64,000 bases of DNA from Anaeromicrobium sediminis. GTDB taxonomy: Bacteria > Bacillota > Clostridia > Peptostreptococcales > Thermotaleaceae. Shown piece after piece: positions 47,057 through 55,598 of this stretch. The position numbers and the translations under genes are program-made. The stretch lies in NCBI RefSeq assembly GCF_002270055.1, contig NZ_NIBG01000015.1, positions 347-64,346 on the forward strand. Reading direction: 5' to 3'. How positions within the stretch are numbered: the stretch's first letter is position 1; each line of letters starts with the position of its first letter. Below the pieces are notes generated by a model. The model did not search any database and was not told where the DNA came from. It saw only the letters and a program-made list of their open reading frames with translations.

Positions 47057-47131
47057 AATACTAGGAAAAAATTAACTATCATAGTATAAAAGATAAACCT
47101 TCTAGCAATAATAGTTCTAGGAGGTGTGCCT

Positions 47132-47398
47132 ATGCCAAAGGTTGTAGCAATTCCCAATAATCTTGAACAAATAGGAAGAGAGTTAGATGCCAGAGGATAT
47201 GAAGTGGTTCATGATAGGTATGATGGATATGTAGATGCTATACTTTATGATAGTAGAGAAAGTTCTTTGGCTTATTTAAATAACTACGACAATGTTTTAG
47301 ATATGGAAAGAGGAGCAATTGTAGTAGATGTACACAATAAAGGTTTAAGAGATATAATATATGCTATAGAGCATAGAAGTTATGAAGGATTGTTTTAG
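47132..47398 (+). CDS. UPF0180 (YkuS-like) family protein
   Basis: This 88-aa protein starts PKVVAIPNNLEQIGRELDARGYEVV and continues into a DAILYDSR segment and an IVVDVHNKGLRDI segment. This is the pattern of UPF0180/YkuS proteins, of unknown function. It is a short alpha/beta protein without Cys. The frame opens at GTG 47126, but AGGAGG sets the start at ATG 47132. A strong bidirectional terminator follows. Confidence 0.8.
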   Translation: MPKVVAIPNNLEQIGRELDARGYEVVHDRYDGYVDAILYDSRESSLAYLNNYDNVLDMERGAIVVDVHNKGLRDIIYAIEHRSYEGLF

Positions 47399-47401
47399 AT
47401 A

Positions 47402-47447
47402 AAAGGGATATAAAAGTTTCATACGAAACTTTTATATCCCTTTCACT
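47402..47447. terminator. Bidirectional terminator between the UPF0180 gene and yyaC
   Basis: AAAGGGATATAAAAGTTTC (47402-47420) and GAAACTTTTATATCCCTTT (47425-47443): perfect 19-bp stem with a 4-nt loop. Confidence 0.88.
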
Positions 47448-47448
47448 T

Positions 47449-48039
47449 TTAAAATAAATTACTTTGTTTTGGTTTATTAAAACTCCAAAGACAATGGCGA
47501 ATCCCTTCTGAAATAGTATCTGCCATTTTCATGACCAAATTAAGACGTGTATTTTGAAGAACTATGTATTCCATAAAACCACTTAGATTAACTATTCCCG
47601 TAACATATATATCACCTACGGCTGGTAGGGATTTATTTACTCCTGCTCCAGGACGTATAGAACCACTACCTACTTTAATATGACCTATTCTAGTGGACTT
47701 GCCTAAACAGGCATCAATGGCTATAACAAAAGGTTTATTGTAGTTAGAATATATGTCTTCAATACTATCCTTTAGATTTTTTGCATGAACGGGATTATCT
47801 AAAGTTCCATGAACATAGAAATTTGGAATCATTCTAGAATAACGTTCTAGCTTGTACCCAACTAATGGACCTAAAGAATCACCTGTGGATCTGTCTGTTC
47901 CAATACACATAATTATAATTTCTTCATAACTATCCGTATAATGAGTCTCAAAACACTCTTTAAAGGCTCTATTGAAATTTAAGTAAGGCATATTCCCATT
48001 TACATCAATAGATGGGGTTGAAAGTTTCTTATCAAACAT
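47449..48039 (-). CDS. yyaC: Sporulation protein YyaC (GPR-like)
   Basis: This 196-aa protein of the YyaC family is related in fold to the spore protease GPR. Motifs: CIGTDRSTGDSLGPLVGYKL, FYVHGTLDNPVHAKNL, AIDACLGKSTRIGHIKVG and PGAGVNKSLPAVGDIYVTGIVN. In Bacillus yyaC lies near parB and is expressed during sporulation. Its substrate is unknown. AGGAGG precedes the ATG. It is one of the few minus-strand genes of this arm. Confidence 0.9.
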   Translation of the reverse strand: MFDKKLSTPSIDVNGNMPYLNFNRAFKECFETHYTDSYEEIIIMCIGTDRSTGDSLGPLVGYKLERYSRMIPNFYVHGTLDNPVHAKNLKDSIEDIYSNYNKPFVIAIDACLGKSTRIGHIKVGSGSIRPGAGVNKSLPAVGDIYVTGIVNLSGFMEYIVLQNTRLNLVMKMADTISEGIRHCLWSFNKPKQSNLF

Positions 48040-48172
48040 GAAATAGTTTGTCCTCCTATCATAGGAAAATATATATTAAGAGTATTCCCTAAACAGCATA
48101 GAAAATACGTGGATAAATGATTAAAAAAGTGGTATTGTATAGAATAAGAAAAAGTCTAAAGGGGTTGATAGT

Positions 48173-49027
48173 ATGAATCATAGGATAAAAGGAAGTACCA
48201 AGTTATATGCAGTTATAGGAGACCCAATAAATCATAGTTTATCGCCAGAGCTACACAACACTCTATTTGATTATGAAGAAAAGGACTCTGCTTATATACC
48301 ACTTAAGATAAGATATGAAGAATTAGGGGCGAATATACATACTTTAAGAAATAATTTATATGGGTTTAACATAACTAAGCCACATAAGCAAAATATAATT
48401 AAATATTTAGATCAGATGGATGAGAATTCAAAGGTATATAATGCAGTAAATACAGTAAAAGTGGAAAGTGGCAAACTGATGGGATATAATACGGACGGTT
48501 ATGGGTTTTCAAAGAGTATAGAACATTTAGATTTAGAAGAAAAGAAAGTATTATTGTTAGGTGCCGGTGGAGCTGCAAGTGTAGTTTTATATGAATTACT
48601 TAAAAAGGGTGCTTGTGTACATGTTAAAAATAGAAGTAGAAACAAAGCTGAGGATATGGTAGAAAATATAATAAAGTTTAGTAGTAATAAGGATATACAT
48701 ATATGTGATGAAATAAATGATAGCTACTATATGATAGTGAATTCCACACCGTTAGGAATGGGTGAGTATAAAGGGGTTATGCCTATAGATGAAATTCATT
48801 TAGAAAATGTGAAAGTAGCCTATGATTTAATATATAATCCCTATCACACAGAGTTTTTAAAAAGGGCTAAAGAAAAGGGAGCACAAGTTATAAATGGATT
48901 TGAAATGTTATTTTATCAAGGAATAAGAGCACAAGAGATTTGGAAAAATGAAAAAATCAATGAAGAGCTAGTTATGAAGGTATACAAGGATATTAATAAA
49001 TATTTTGAAGATAAGTTTAGAGATTAA
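48173..49027 (+). CDS. aroE: Shikimate 5-dehydrogenase
   Basis: This 284-aa enzyme reduces 3-dehydroshikimate to shikimate with NADPH. Substrate-binding residues appear in DPINHSLSPELHN and GFNITKPHKQNII (catalytic Lys). The Rossmann motif is LLLGAGGAASVVLYEL (about 122-137), with NRSRNKAEDM after it for NADP. The C-terminal GFEMLFYQG is typical. It lies 24 nt before aroQ. Confidence 0.96.
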   Translation: MNHRIKGSTKLYAVIGDPINHSLSPELHNTLFDYEEKDSAYIPLKIRYEELGANIHTLRNNLYGFNITKPHKQNIIKYLDQMDENSKVYNAVNTVKVESGKLMGYNTDGYGFSKSIEHLDLEEKKVLLLGAGGAASVVLYELLKKGACVHVKNRSRNKAEDMVENIIKFSSNKDIHICDEINDSYYMIVNSTPLGMGEYKGVMPIDEIHLENVKVAYDLIYNPYHTEFLKRAKEKGAQVINGFEMLFYQGIRAQEIWKNEKINEELVMKVYKDINKYFEDKFRD

Positions 49028-49051
49028 AATCATATTAAAGGGGAGTAGAAG

Positions 49052-49486
49052 ATGAATGTATTAGTAATCCATGGACCAAATTTAAATATGTTAGGAATAA
49101 GGGAAAAAAGTGTATATGGAGAAAAGAGCTTTGAAGATATAAATGATTTAATAATAGAAGAAGGAAATAAATTACATATAAACATAGAAATATATCAATC
49201 AAATATAGAAGGTGAAATAATAAATAAAATCCATGAAGCCTATGGGAATAAGGATGCTATAGTTATAAACCCTGCGGCTTTTACCCACTACAGTTATGCC
49301 ATAAGGGATGCCATAGGTTCAGTTAATATACCTACAATAGAAGTTCATCTATCTAATATACATAAAAGGGAAGAATTTAGAACTAAATCCGTAACAGCGC
49401 CTGTTTGTATAGGCCAAATAAGTGGCTTTGGGTATAATTCATATTTATTAGCTCTTCGTAGTCTAAAAATGACGAAAAATAGCTAA
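49052..49486 (+). CDS. aroQ: 3-dehydroquinate dehydratase, type II
   Basis: This 144-aa dodecameric enzyme makes 3-dehydroshikimate from 3-dehydroquinate. Motifs: LVIHGPNLNMLGIREKSVYG (lid Arg/Tyr), INPAAFTHYSYAIRDA and VEVHLSNIHKREEFR. Type II and AroE form a consecutive pair of shikimate steps, so the two genes form a short operon. The last reading-frame codons are followed by AT-rich DNA without an immediate hairpin. Confidence 0.96.
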   Translation: MNVLVIHGPNLNMLGIREKSVYGEKSFEDINDLIIEEGNKLHINIEIYQSNIEGEIINKIHEAYGNKDAIVINPAAFTHYSYAIRDAIGSVNIPTIEVHLSNIHKREEFRTKSVTAPVCIGQISGFGYNSYLLALRSLKMTKNS

Positions 49487-49581
49487 AAACGTTGAAAAAT
49501 ACAGGATTCATAAAAATGCGAATTACTTACTAATTACTAGTAAATGGAAGAAAAACATGATTAAATGAATAAAACTGACCT

Positions 49582-49613
49582 AAACCTATTCTTGTATAAA
49601 GAATAGGTTTTTA
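49582..49613 (+). terminator. Terminator of aroE-aroQ
   Basis: AAACCTATTCTT and AAGAATAGGTTT form a perfect 12-bp stem (49582-49610) with a T-tract, about 95 nt after aroQ. Confidence 0.8.
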
Positions 49614-49659
49614 ATTATAATAGGGGGCGAGAAATACTATATTATTCGGGGGTGGGGCA

Positions 49660-51006
49660 ATGTTTAAAAAACTGACAAAATTTTGTGTAGGATTAGTGCA
49701 AAGGTATTTACCAGATCCCTTCTTGTTTGCCGTAATACTTACTTTATTAGTATTAGGCCTAGGTATGGTTACTACTGGACAAGGATTTATGCCTATGATA
49801 AATCATTGGAGCAATGGATTTTGGAAGCTATTAGCATTTTCAATGCAAATGTCACTAGTACTAGTAACAGGACATACATTAGCTAATGCACCATTAATTA
49901 AAAACGTGCTTAAACGTTTAGCTAGGATAGCCAAAACTCCAACACAGGCGATTATGGCCGTTACTTTCATATCAACTCTAGCATGTTGGATAAATTGGGG
50001 ATTTGGATTAGTTGTAGGAGCTTTATATGCCAGACAATTGGCAAAAGAGGTAAAGGGTGTAGACTATAGACTTTTAATAGCTTCAGCCTATTCTGGATTC
50101 TTAGTATGGCACTCTGGCATATCAGGGTCTGTACCGCTTAAGCTAGCTACAGGGGGAGCTGACCTAGCCAAAGTAACTAATGGAGCCGTTACAGAAGCTG
50201 TAGCCACATCACAAACTATTTTTTCAAGCTTTAACTTAATTATATTTGGAATAATACTTGCTACTATGCCTTTTGTAAATAAGGCAATGCATCCTAATAA
50301 AGATGAAGTAATAGCTATTGATCCTAAGTTATTAGAGGAAGAAGAAGCAGCAACAATGGAAAAGAGTATGACACCAGCAGATAAAATGGAAAATTCGCCT
50401 ATACTATCTATCCTAATAGGTCTTATGGGAATGAGTTATGTGGTGTATTACTTTAGTACTAATGGATTTAAACTAAATTTAAATATAGTTAACTTCATGT
50501 TCTTGTTTGTAGGTATTCTATTACATGGAACGCCAAGAAGATTCTTAGATGCAGTGTCTACTGCGGCTAAGGGTACAGCAGGAATAATACTTCAATTCCC
50601 ATTTTATGCAGGTATTATGGGTATGATGGTAGGAGCTAGTGCTGAGGGAGTATCCTTTGCAGGGGTTATATCTAACTGGTTTGTAAATATATCTACTGCA
50701 ACAACTTTCCCGCTATTTACTTTCTTAAGTGCAGGTATAGTTAACTTCTTTGTACCTTCTGGAGGAGGACAATGGGCAGTTCAGGCACCTATTATGATGC
50801 CAGCAGGAGCGGCCCTTGGAGTGGACACTGCAAAAACAGCCATGGCTATAGCGTGGGGAGATGCATGGACTAATATGATTCAACCGTTCTGGGCATTACC
50901 AGCATTAGGAATAGCAGGTCTTGGCGCCAGAGATATAATGGGATTCTGTATAATAGATTTACTATATACAGGAGTAATAATAGCTGCAGGATTAATGTTC
51001 TTATAA
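49660..51006 (+). CDS. atoE: Short-chain fatty acid transporter AtoE
   Basis: This 448-aa polytopic membrane protein of the AtoE family (short-chain fatty acid uptake) has about ten membrane segments. Conserved stretches are RYLPDPFLFAVILT, ACWINWGFGLVVGALYARQL, VNFFVPSGGGQWAVQAP and AIAWGDAWTNMIQPFWALP. No acetoacetyl-CoA transferase genes (atoDAB) lie nearby, so the substrate could be butyrate, acetoacetate or a similar acid. It is monocistronic, between two terminators. Confidence 0.93.
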   Translation: MFKKLTKFCVGLVQRYLPDPFLFAVILTLLVLGLGMVTTGQGFMPMINHWSNGFWKLLAFSMQMSLVLVTGHTLANAPLIKNVLKRLARIAKTPTQAIMAVTFISTLACWINWGFGLVVGALYARQLAKEVKGVDYRLLIASAYSGFLVWHSGISGSVPLKLATGGADLAKVTNGAVTEAVATSQTIFSSFNLIIFGIILATMPFVNKAMHPNKDEVIAIDPKLLEEEEAATMEKSMTPADKMENSPILSILIGLMGMSYVVYYFSTNGFKLNLNIVNFMFLFVGILLHGTPRRFLDAVSTAAKGTAGIILQFPFYAGIMGMMVGASAEGVSFAGVISNWFVNISTATTFPLFTFLSAGIVNFFVPSGGGQWAVQAPIMMPAGAALGVDTAKTAMAIAWGDAWTNMIQPFWALPALGIAGLGARDIMGFCIIDLLYTGVIIAAGLMFL

Positions 51007-51009
51007 AAA

Positions 51010-51041
51010 ATAGCTGTGAGGAAACTCACAGCTTTTTTTAG
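51010..51041 (+). terminator. Terminator after atoE
   Basis: AGCTGTGAG and CTCACAGCT form a perfect 9-bp stem with a GAAA loop, followed by T7. Confidence 0.92.
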
Positions 51042-51134
51042 TTTTATATTTAACATAAAGTATTTATAATTAAATAAATATACTAATAAACTAAAAATAT
51101 ACAAGAAAAAATCATCAAAAATAATGGAGGGGTT

Positions 51135-51845
51135 ATGAATAAAATAATAGCTCATAGGGGTTGGTCTAGTAGAGCACCAGAGAATACTATATCTTCAATT
51201 AAACTAGCCCTTGAAGAAGAAAGAATTGATATGATTGAAATAGATATACATTTGACTAAAGATGATGTTGTTGTAGTATCTCATGATTTTGTATTAGGGA
51301 GGACTTCTAATGGAAAAGGAAGAATTAGTGATTATACTTATGAAGAATTGATGCAATTTGATTTTGGAGCTTGGTTTTCTGAAAAGTATAATGGGGAGAA
51401 GATTCCAACCCTAGAAAAAGTACTAAATATTATAGATGGGAAGAAAACTTTAATTGTTGAGATAAAAAAAGATAACCGTAATTATCCTAACATGGCGGAA
51501 CAATTGTGTAAATTATTAAAGGACTATAAGCACAAAGATAAAGTCCTTATAAAATCCTTTAACCATGAAGTGATAAAAGATATACATCATATGGATGATG
51601 AAATAAATATAGGCATGTTAATTGATGGAATGCCTAATTTAGTCCTAGAAAAGGTAAGGAAGTTAAATGGATCTTTTGTTTCCATGTCATTTGAATATAT
51701 TGATAGAGAGTTAGTAAAACAATTAATAAAAAATAATATTCAAGTAATGGTATGGACTGTAAATGAAAAGGAAGACATTCATCGTATAAAAGAAATAAGT
51801 GATAGAATAGGCATTATTACAAATTATCCTGAAAAAGCATTTTAG
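51135..51845 (+). CDS. Glycerophosphodiester phosphodiesterase (cytosolic)
   Basis: This 236-aa GDPD TIM-barrel enzyme hydrolyses glycerophosphodiesters to glycerol 3-phosphate and an alcohol. Catalytic signatures: IAHRGWSSRAPENT (His, Arg, Glu), EIDIHLTKDDVVVVSHD (Glu, Asp, His) and LIVEIKKDN. It has no signal peptide, so it resembles UgpQ more than secreted GlpQ. GGAGGGG precedes the ATG. It is followed 49 nt later by glycerate kinase, which suggests a small operon feeding glycerol-derived carbon into glycolysis. Confidence 0.92.
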   Translation: MNKIIAHRGWSSRAPENTISSIKLALEEERIDMIEIDIHLTKDDVVVVSHDFVLGRTSNGKGRISDYTYEELMQFDFGAWFSEKYNGEKIPTLEKVLNIIDGKKTLIVEIKKDNRNYPNMAEQLCKLLKDYKHKDKVLIKSFNHEVIKDIHHMDDEINIGMLIDGMPNLVLEKVRKLNGSFVSMSFEYIDRELVKQLIKNNIQVMVWTVNEKEDIHRIKEISDRIGIITNYPEKAF

Positions 51846-51894
51846 AGAAAGTTTTATTTTGTTTACTTTTTTTATTTAACTAGGAGGTATATGA

Positions 51895-53034
51895 ATGAAA
51901 ATTTTAATAGGAACAGATTCCTTTAAAGGAAGCATGACATCCTTAGAGGTGGCTAATTATTTAGAAAAAGGATTTAAATATATAGATAAGAATTTAGAAA
52001 TAATAAAGGTTCCTATTTCAGATGGTGGAGAAGGTATGATAGATGCCTTAATAGGGAATGACAATGGTATAAAAGTTCAATTGAAAGTAGTTGGACCCTT
52101 AGGAAGAACTATAGATTCATTCTACGGTATATCAGGTAATGGTAATACAGCATATATAGAAGTGGCCACTGCAATTGGATTATATTTATTAGATGAACAT
52201 GAAAGGAATCCCTTAAACACATCATCTTTTGGTGTAGGTCAATTAATATTACATGCTGTAGAAAATGGATGTAAAAATATCATAGTCGGATTAGGAGGAA
52301 GTTCTACTAATGATGGTGGAATGGGCATGGCTAGAGCATTAGGCGTGAAATTTTTAACTTCAAATGGTGATGAACTAATTGGATGTGGTAGTGATTTAGA
52401 AAAAGTTCATAAAATTGATCTTTCTAGTATGGATAAAAGACTTAAAAATATAAGTTTTAAAATAGCTTGTGACGTGGATAATCCTTTAACAGGAAAAAAT
52501 GGAGCAACCCATATTTTCTCACCTCAAAAGGGAGCAGATGAGAAAATTATTTGCCAGCTAGAAAAGGGTATGTTAAATTATGAGTCTATTATAGAAAAGG
52601 ACTTAAATATAGAAGTATCTCAAATAAAAGGTGGAGGAGCCGCTGGTGGTTTAGGGGTAGCCTTCGTTACTTATTTAAATGGTGAAATGGAACAGGGAAT
52701 AAAACTAGTTATAGATGAGATTGGATTAGAAGAAAAAATTAAAAGGGCCCATTTAGTTATTACGGGTGAAGGTAAAATAGATAATCAAACCTTATACGGA
52801 AAAGTACCTGTTGGAGTGTCAGTTCTGGCTAAGAAGCATAATAAAAAGACTATTGCCATTGCAGGGAAGGTAGAAATTGAAAATGAAGATCTAAAGTCCT
52901 TTGGTATAGAGGACATAATATGTATAACACCTGAAAATCAAAGTATAGAAGAGGCAATGGCAAAGGCAAAAGAAAATACTTTTAATATAGCTAAAGTAAT
53001 TTATGAAAAGCATTTAATGAAGGTACACGTATAG
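51895..53034 (+). CDS. Glycerate kinase
   Basis: This 379-aa protein of the GarK/GlxK family phosphorylates D-glycerate. Signatures: GTDSFKGSMTSLEVANYLEKG, PISDGGEGMIDAL, IIVGLGGSSTNDGGMGMARALG, GGGAAGGLGVAF and VITGEGKIDNQTLYGKVP. It yields 2-phosphoglycerate in most members of this class. AGGAGG lies 7-8 nt before the ATG. No terminator hairpin is evident before the convergent pseudogene. Confidence 0.94.
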   Translation: MKILIGTDSFKGSMTSLEVANYLEKGFKYIDKNLEIIKVPISDGGEGMIDALIGNDNGIKVQLKVVGPLGRTIDSFYGISGNGNTAYIEVATAIGLYLLDEHERNPLNTSSFGVGQLILHAVENGCKNIIVGLGGSSTNDGGMGMARALGVKFLTSNGDELIGCGSDLEKVHKIDLSSMDKRLKNISFKIACDVDNPLTGKNGATHIFSPQKGADEKIICQLEKGMLNYESIIEKDLNIEVSQIKGGGAAGGLGVAFVTYLNGEMEQGIKLVIDEIGLEEKIKRAHLVITGEGKIDNQTLYGKVPVGVSVLAKKHNKKTIAIAGKVEIENEDLKSFGIEDIICITPENQSIEEAMAKAKENTFNIAKVIYEKHLMKVHV

Positions 53035-53074
53035 TATGTTTTTTAGCTATATTAAAAAAATTATATTAAGATTC

Positions 53075-53470
53075 CTATGCATTTCCATAATAAGAGAATT
53101 TAGTTTTTCTACATCCATAGGGATGGTGATGACTATCCTCACAGTTAATATTTAAATCATAAGGTAAATTTATTTCAAGATGTTCATTAGCTAGTTTACA
53201 ACTTAAAACTAAAGCTGTACCCATGAAATTTTTACAACAACAGGGAACTGTTTCCCGGGCAATAGATTCAATGACTTGAGATATAATATGCATAGTCAAA
53301 GAAGTTTCTTTATCCTTAGGACAAGCTGCACCTAGGATCACACTAAAACTAGCTCCGATAGCAGGTGCTATTCCACAAATACTTGTTAAGCCACAATAAG
53401 CTCCTATGGATTGTCTTTTAGTTCGATTAAGAGCGTTTTCAATTTTTCGATCTGTAATTATAATATAATT
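53075..53470 (-). pseudogene. 5'-truncated DUF5714-like gene
   Basis: The open minus-strand frame runs from a TGA at 53473-53471 to TAG at 53077-53075. It contains RKIENALNRTKRQSIGAYCG, then ICGIAPAIGASFSVILGAACP and ETVPCCCKNFMGTALVLSCK. The Cys-rich pattern recalls DUF5714 proteins (ACGAAVGAGIFVS then GPRCCKR). There is no usable ATG or ribosome-binding site for this part. The only in-frame GTG (53341) would cut through the domain. The upstream DNA holds a parS site, so the N-terminal part is lost. Confidence 0.65.
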
Positions 53471-53490
53471 TCATAAATTAGGTAATATTA

Positions 53491-53506
53491 TGTTTCACGT
53501 GAAACA
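53491..53506. promoter_or_regulatory. parS site 3
   Basis: Exact parS TGTTTCACGTGAAACA, 8.7 kb from parS 1, intergenic, just upstream of the truncated DUF5714-like gene. Confidence 0.92.
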
Positions 53507-53566
53507 TAGTATTATTATGAATAAAATTCTTTAATAAAACAAAACTAGAAGTAGGAGGTGCTTTTT

Positions 53567-54019
53567 ATGGAATTAAGCATAAAAGAAAAACTACTTTTAG
53601 AGGATCAAAGGGACAATGAGGCTGTATGTGTGAAAACATACACAGAATATAGTAATAGAGCTGATGATTCTGTCCTTAAAAACATATTTGCGGATCATGC
53701 CAAGGTTGAACAGGAACATTATGATACTTTAACTAAAATATTAAATGGTCAAGTTCCACCTATGGCACAGGGACAAAAACAAGATAATAAATATCAATTT
53801 AAAGGTATACATACAACTGGAACAGATAATGATAAATATTTGTGTGAAAATGTATTAGTAGCAGAGAAATACGTTTCATCTAATTATGATACGGCCATAT
53901 TTGAATGTGGGGATCATAATATAAGACAAATATTAAATCACATTCAAAAGGAAGAACAAGAACATGGAGAGCATATATATAATTATATGCAGAGTAGAGG
54001 AATGTATAATGTTCAATAA
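53567..54019 (+). CDS. Spore coat protein, CotF-like
   Basis: This 150-aa protein of the CotF/ferritin-like family has a four-helix layout. KEKLLLEDQRDNEAVCVKTY and DHAKVEQEHYDTLTKIL form the first pair of helices. The second pair includes LVAEKYVSSNYDTAIFECGD and QKEEQEHGEHIYNYMQSRGMY. The family occurs on spore coats of Bacillus and clostridia, so mother-cell expression late in sporulation is expected. AGGAGG sets ATG 53567; the frame opens at GTG 53558. A perfect 12-bp hairpin terminator (54018-54043) follows. Confidence 0.88.
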   Translation: MELSIKEKLLLEDQRDNEAVCVKTYTEYSNRADDSVLKNIFADHAKVEQEHYDTLTKILNGQVPPMAQGQKQDNKYQFKGIHTTGTDNDKYLCENVLVAEKYVSSNYDTAIFECGDHNIRQILNHIQKEEQEHGEHIYNYMQSRGMYNVQ

Positions 54020-54046
54020 AAAGTAGTTATTTAACTACTTTTTACT
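54018..54046 (+). terminator. Terminator of the CotF-like gene
   Basis: AAAAAGTAGTTA and TAACTACTTTTT, perfect 12-bp stem with a 2-nt gap, overlapping the stop codon. Confidence 0.8.
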
Positions 54047-54077
54047 TTGTGGGAAAATATAACATTATCAAAACTGG

Positions 54078-54212
54078 GGATAAGTAAAAAAGGAAGGGGG
54101 TGTGGGGGAAGGATTCCCCTGCCTCTTTAAAGGAGGGTGCTCAGCAACTTTAGTTGCGTCGAAGGGAACCATCGGGTTCCATAGCGAAGCATACGAAGTA
54201 TGCCTTTTTTAT
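54078..54212 (+). repeat. Structured repeat family, copy 3
   Basis: Plus-strand hairpins: GGGGAA-GGA-TTCCCC (54105-54119), CCTCTTTAAAGGAGG, GCAAC-TTTA-GTTGC (54144-54157), GGAACC...GGTTCC (54165-54180) and GCATAC-GAA-GTATGC (54189-54203) followed by T6. It fills the gap between the CotF-like and PPC-domain genes. Loop changes relative to copy 2 leave the stems intact. Confidence 0.8.
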
Positions 54213-54290
54213 TTGTGAAAAATTGAAACTACTCAAAAGGGGATTTGATATAATAGAAATTAAGTTAGTTCCAAAAAGGAGATGATTTCT

Positions 54291-54713
54291 ATGAAGTGTG
54301 TAAAGAGGGGAAGTAAGTATTTTGTAAGAATTGATAAGGGACAAGAAGTTGTTAGTTCATTAAAAAACTTTTGTGAAGAAAACAATGTAAAATTAGGTTC
54401 TGTAGTGGGGATAGGGGCCACTGATAAAGTTACGATAGGCTTATTTAATACGGACACTAAAGAGTACCATAATAAAGAACTTGTTGGAGAGTATGAGATT
54501 ACAAACTTAACAGGAAATATATCTACTAAAGAAGAAGAAGTATACCTTCACTTACATATAACTCTTGGAGATGAGGAGTATAAGGCCTTTGGTGGCCATT
54601 TAAATGAGTGTTGGATAAGTGGAACCTGTGAACTTGTAGTAGATGTAATTGATGGACAGATAGAGAGAATTTTTGATGATTATTGTGGACTTAACGTATT
54701 AAAGATAGATTAA
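54291..54713 (+). CDS. PPC/DUF296 domain protein
   Basis: This 140-aa single-domain protein of the PPC (DUF296) family has KRGSKYFVRIDKGQEVVSSL and the family motif LHLHITLGDEEYKAFGGHLNE with glycine-rich turns and His. Bacterial members form trimers; plant relatives bind AT-rich DNA together with AT-hooks, which are absent here. The function is unknown and DNA binding is only inferred. ATG 54291 is spaced correctly from AAAGGAG; ATG 54282 overlaps it. Confidence 0.85.
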   Translation: MKCVKRGSKYFVRIDKGQEVVSSLKNFCEENNVKLGSVVGIGATDKVTIGLFNTDTKEYHNKELVGEYEITNLTGNISTKEEEVYLHLHITLGDEEYKAFGGHLNECWISGTCELVVDVIDGQIERIFDDYCGLNVLKID

Positions 54714-54729
54714 TCTAGAAATATATTAT

Positions 54730-54762
54730 AAATAGAGTTTTTTTTAAAACTCTATTTTTTTG
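54730..54762 (+). terminator. Terminator after the PPC-domain gene
   Basis: AAATAGAGTTTT and AAAACTCTATTT form a perfect 12-bp stem over T4, followed by a T-run. Confidence 0.88.
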
Positions 54763-54825
54763 TGTCTAAATAGTATCGAAAAGAGGGGCTCGTGTCGTAT
54801 TATAATACAAAGGAGGAGTATTAAA

Positions 54826-55554
54826 TTGGTGGGACGTATTGCTACAGGACTATTTCAAGGTTTAGCTGCTGAGGCATTCATAAGTAACTATAGGAAGAGC
54901 AATAAGGGGAAACAGATTCAAAGAAGATGGCATAGGATGTTTGAAAATATCCATGGTCAGTCTATAGGGTTAAACAGAAAAACGGTACAACACATTGGCT
55001 CAACCAGTTCTGTAAAAAGATATTTTTACAAAACCTTTGAACCAATGGCAGGAATAGTCACTACAAGGGACTTGTCCATGGCAGTAGGTATAGAACTTTC
55101 TGACAGAGACATAAGAGTCAGACCCCATGATGTGAGACAGTTATCTAGAGCCATAAGAAATGAATGGATAAAGATACTCATATCTACGGAAGTTATACAG
55201 GATGCCATGTCAGTACTGGGGAAAAATGTTAGAGACCATCTAGAAGACGATCATGATAAGAATGAAATAGAAGAGACTATAGGAGATAGAGTAAAATTAA
55301 GAGAAGCATATTTTAAAACATATCACCAGGAAGAAGAAGATGACATAGTAAGGGTAGGGTATAACTATAATGCCCTTACAACTGATGTAACTACCAATAA
55401 ATTTAAAGCTGATATAAAAACTAATAAATTTTCTGGGTTTGAAATGGGCTTTTACAGAAAAGGATATGACTATACTTTAATAAGTGATGAAGAAGAAAGA
55501 AAGTTTCATACCATGAATAAGAAATATACAAGAGAATATATACATTTTAAATAA
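54826..55554 (+). CDS. Protein of unknown function, 242 aa
   Basis: I do not recognise this protein. It starts at TTG 54826 (or GTG 54829), 7 nt after a strong AAAGGAGGAG. The product is soluble-looking, with no signal peptide or clear membrane helix; GRIATGLFQGLAAEAF at the N-terminus is mildly hydrophobic. A basic region follows (NKGKQIQRRWHRMFENIH), then FEPMAGIVTTRDLSMAVGIE, an acidic middle and a KGYDYTLISDEEERKFH tail. Codon use looks like the neighbours. It stands alone between two terminators. No fold can be named. Confidence 0.8.
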   Translation: MVGRIATGLFQGLAAEAFISNYRKSNKGKQIQRRWHRMFENIHGQSIGLNRKTVQHIGSTSSVKRYFYKTFEPMAGIVTTRDLSMAVGIELSDRDIRVRPHDVRQLSRAIRNEWIKILISTEVIQDAMSVLGKNVRDHLEDDHDKNEIEETIGDRVKLREAYFKTYHQEEEDDIVRVGYNYNALTTDVTTNKFKADIKTNKFSGFEMGFYRKGYDYTLISDEEERKFHTMNKKYTREYIHFK

Positions 55555-55597
55555 AAAATCTTAAGAACACATAAATAAAGTTCCTAAGATTTTTTCA
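55555..55597. terminator. Bidirectional terminator between the unknown gene and plsC
   Basis: AAAAAATCTTA and TAAGATTTTTT, with an inner GAAC/GTTC extension, pair across the gap between the two convergent genes. Confidence 0.8.
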
Positions 55598-55598
55598 T

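Noticed and set aside
47402-47443. GTTTCATACGAAAC inside a palindrome as a further parS
   Set aside because: The centre ATAC lacks the required ACGT core and the spacing differs; it is simply a bidirectional terminator.
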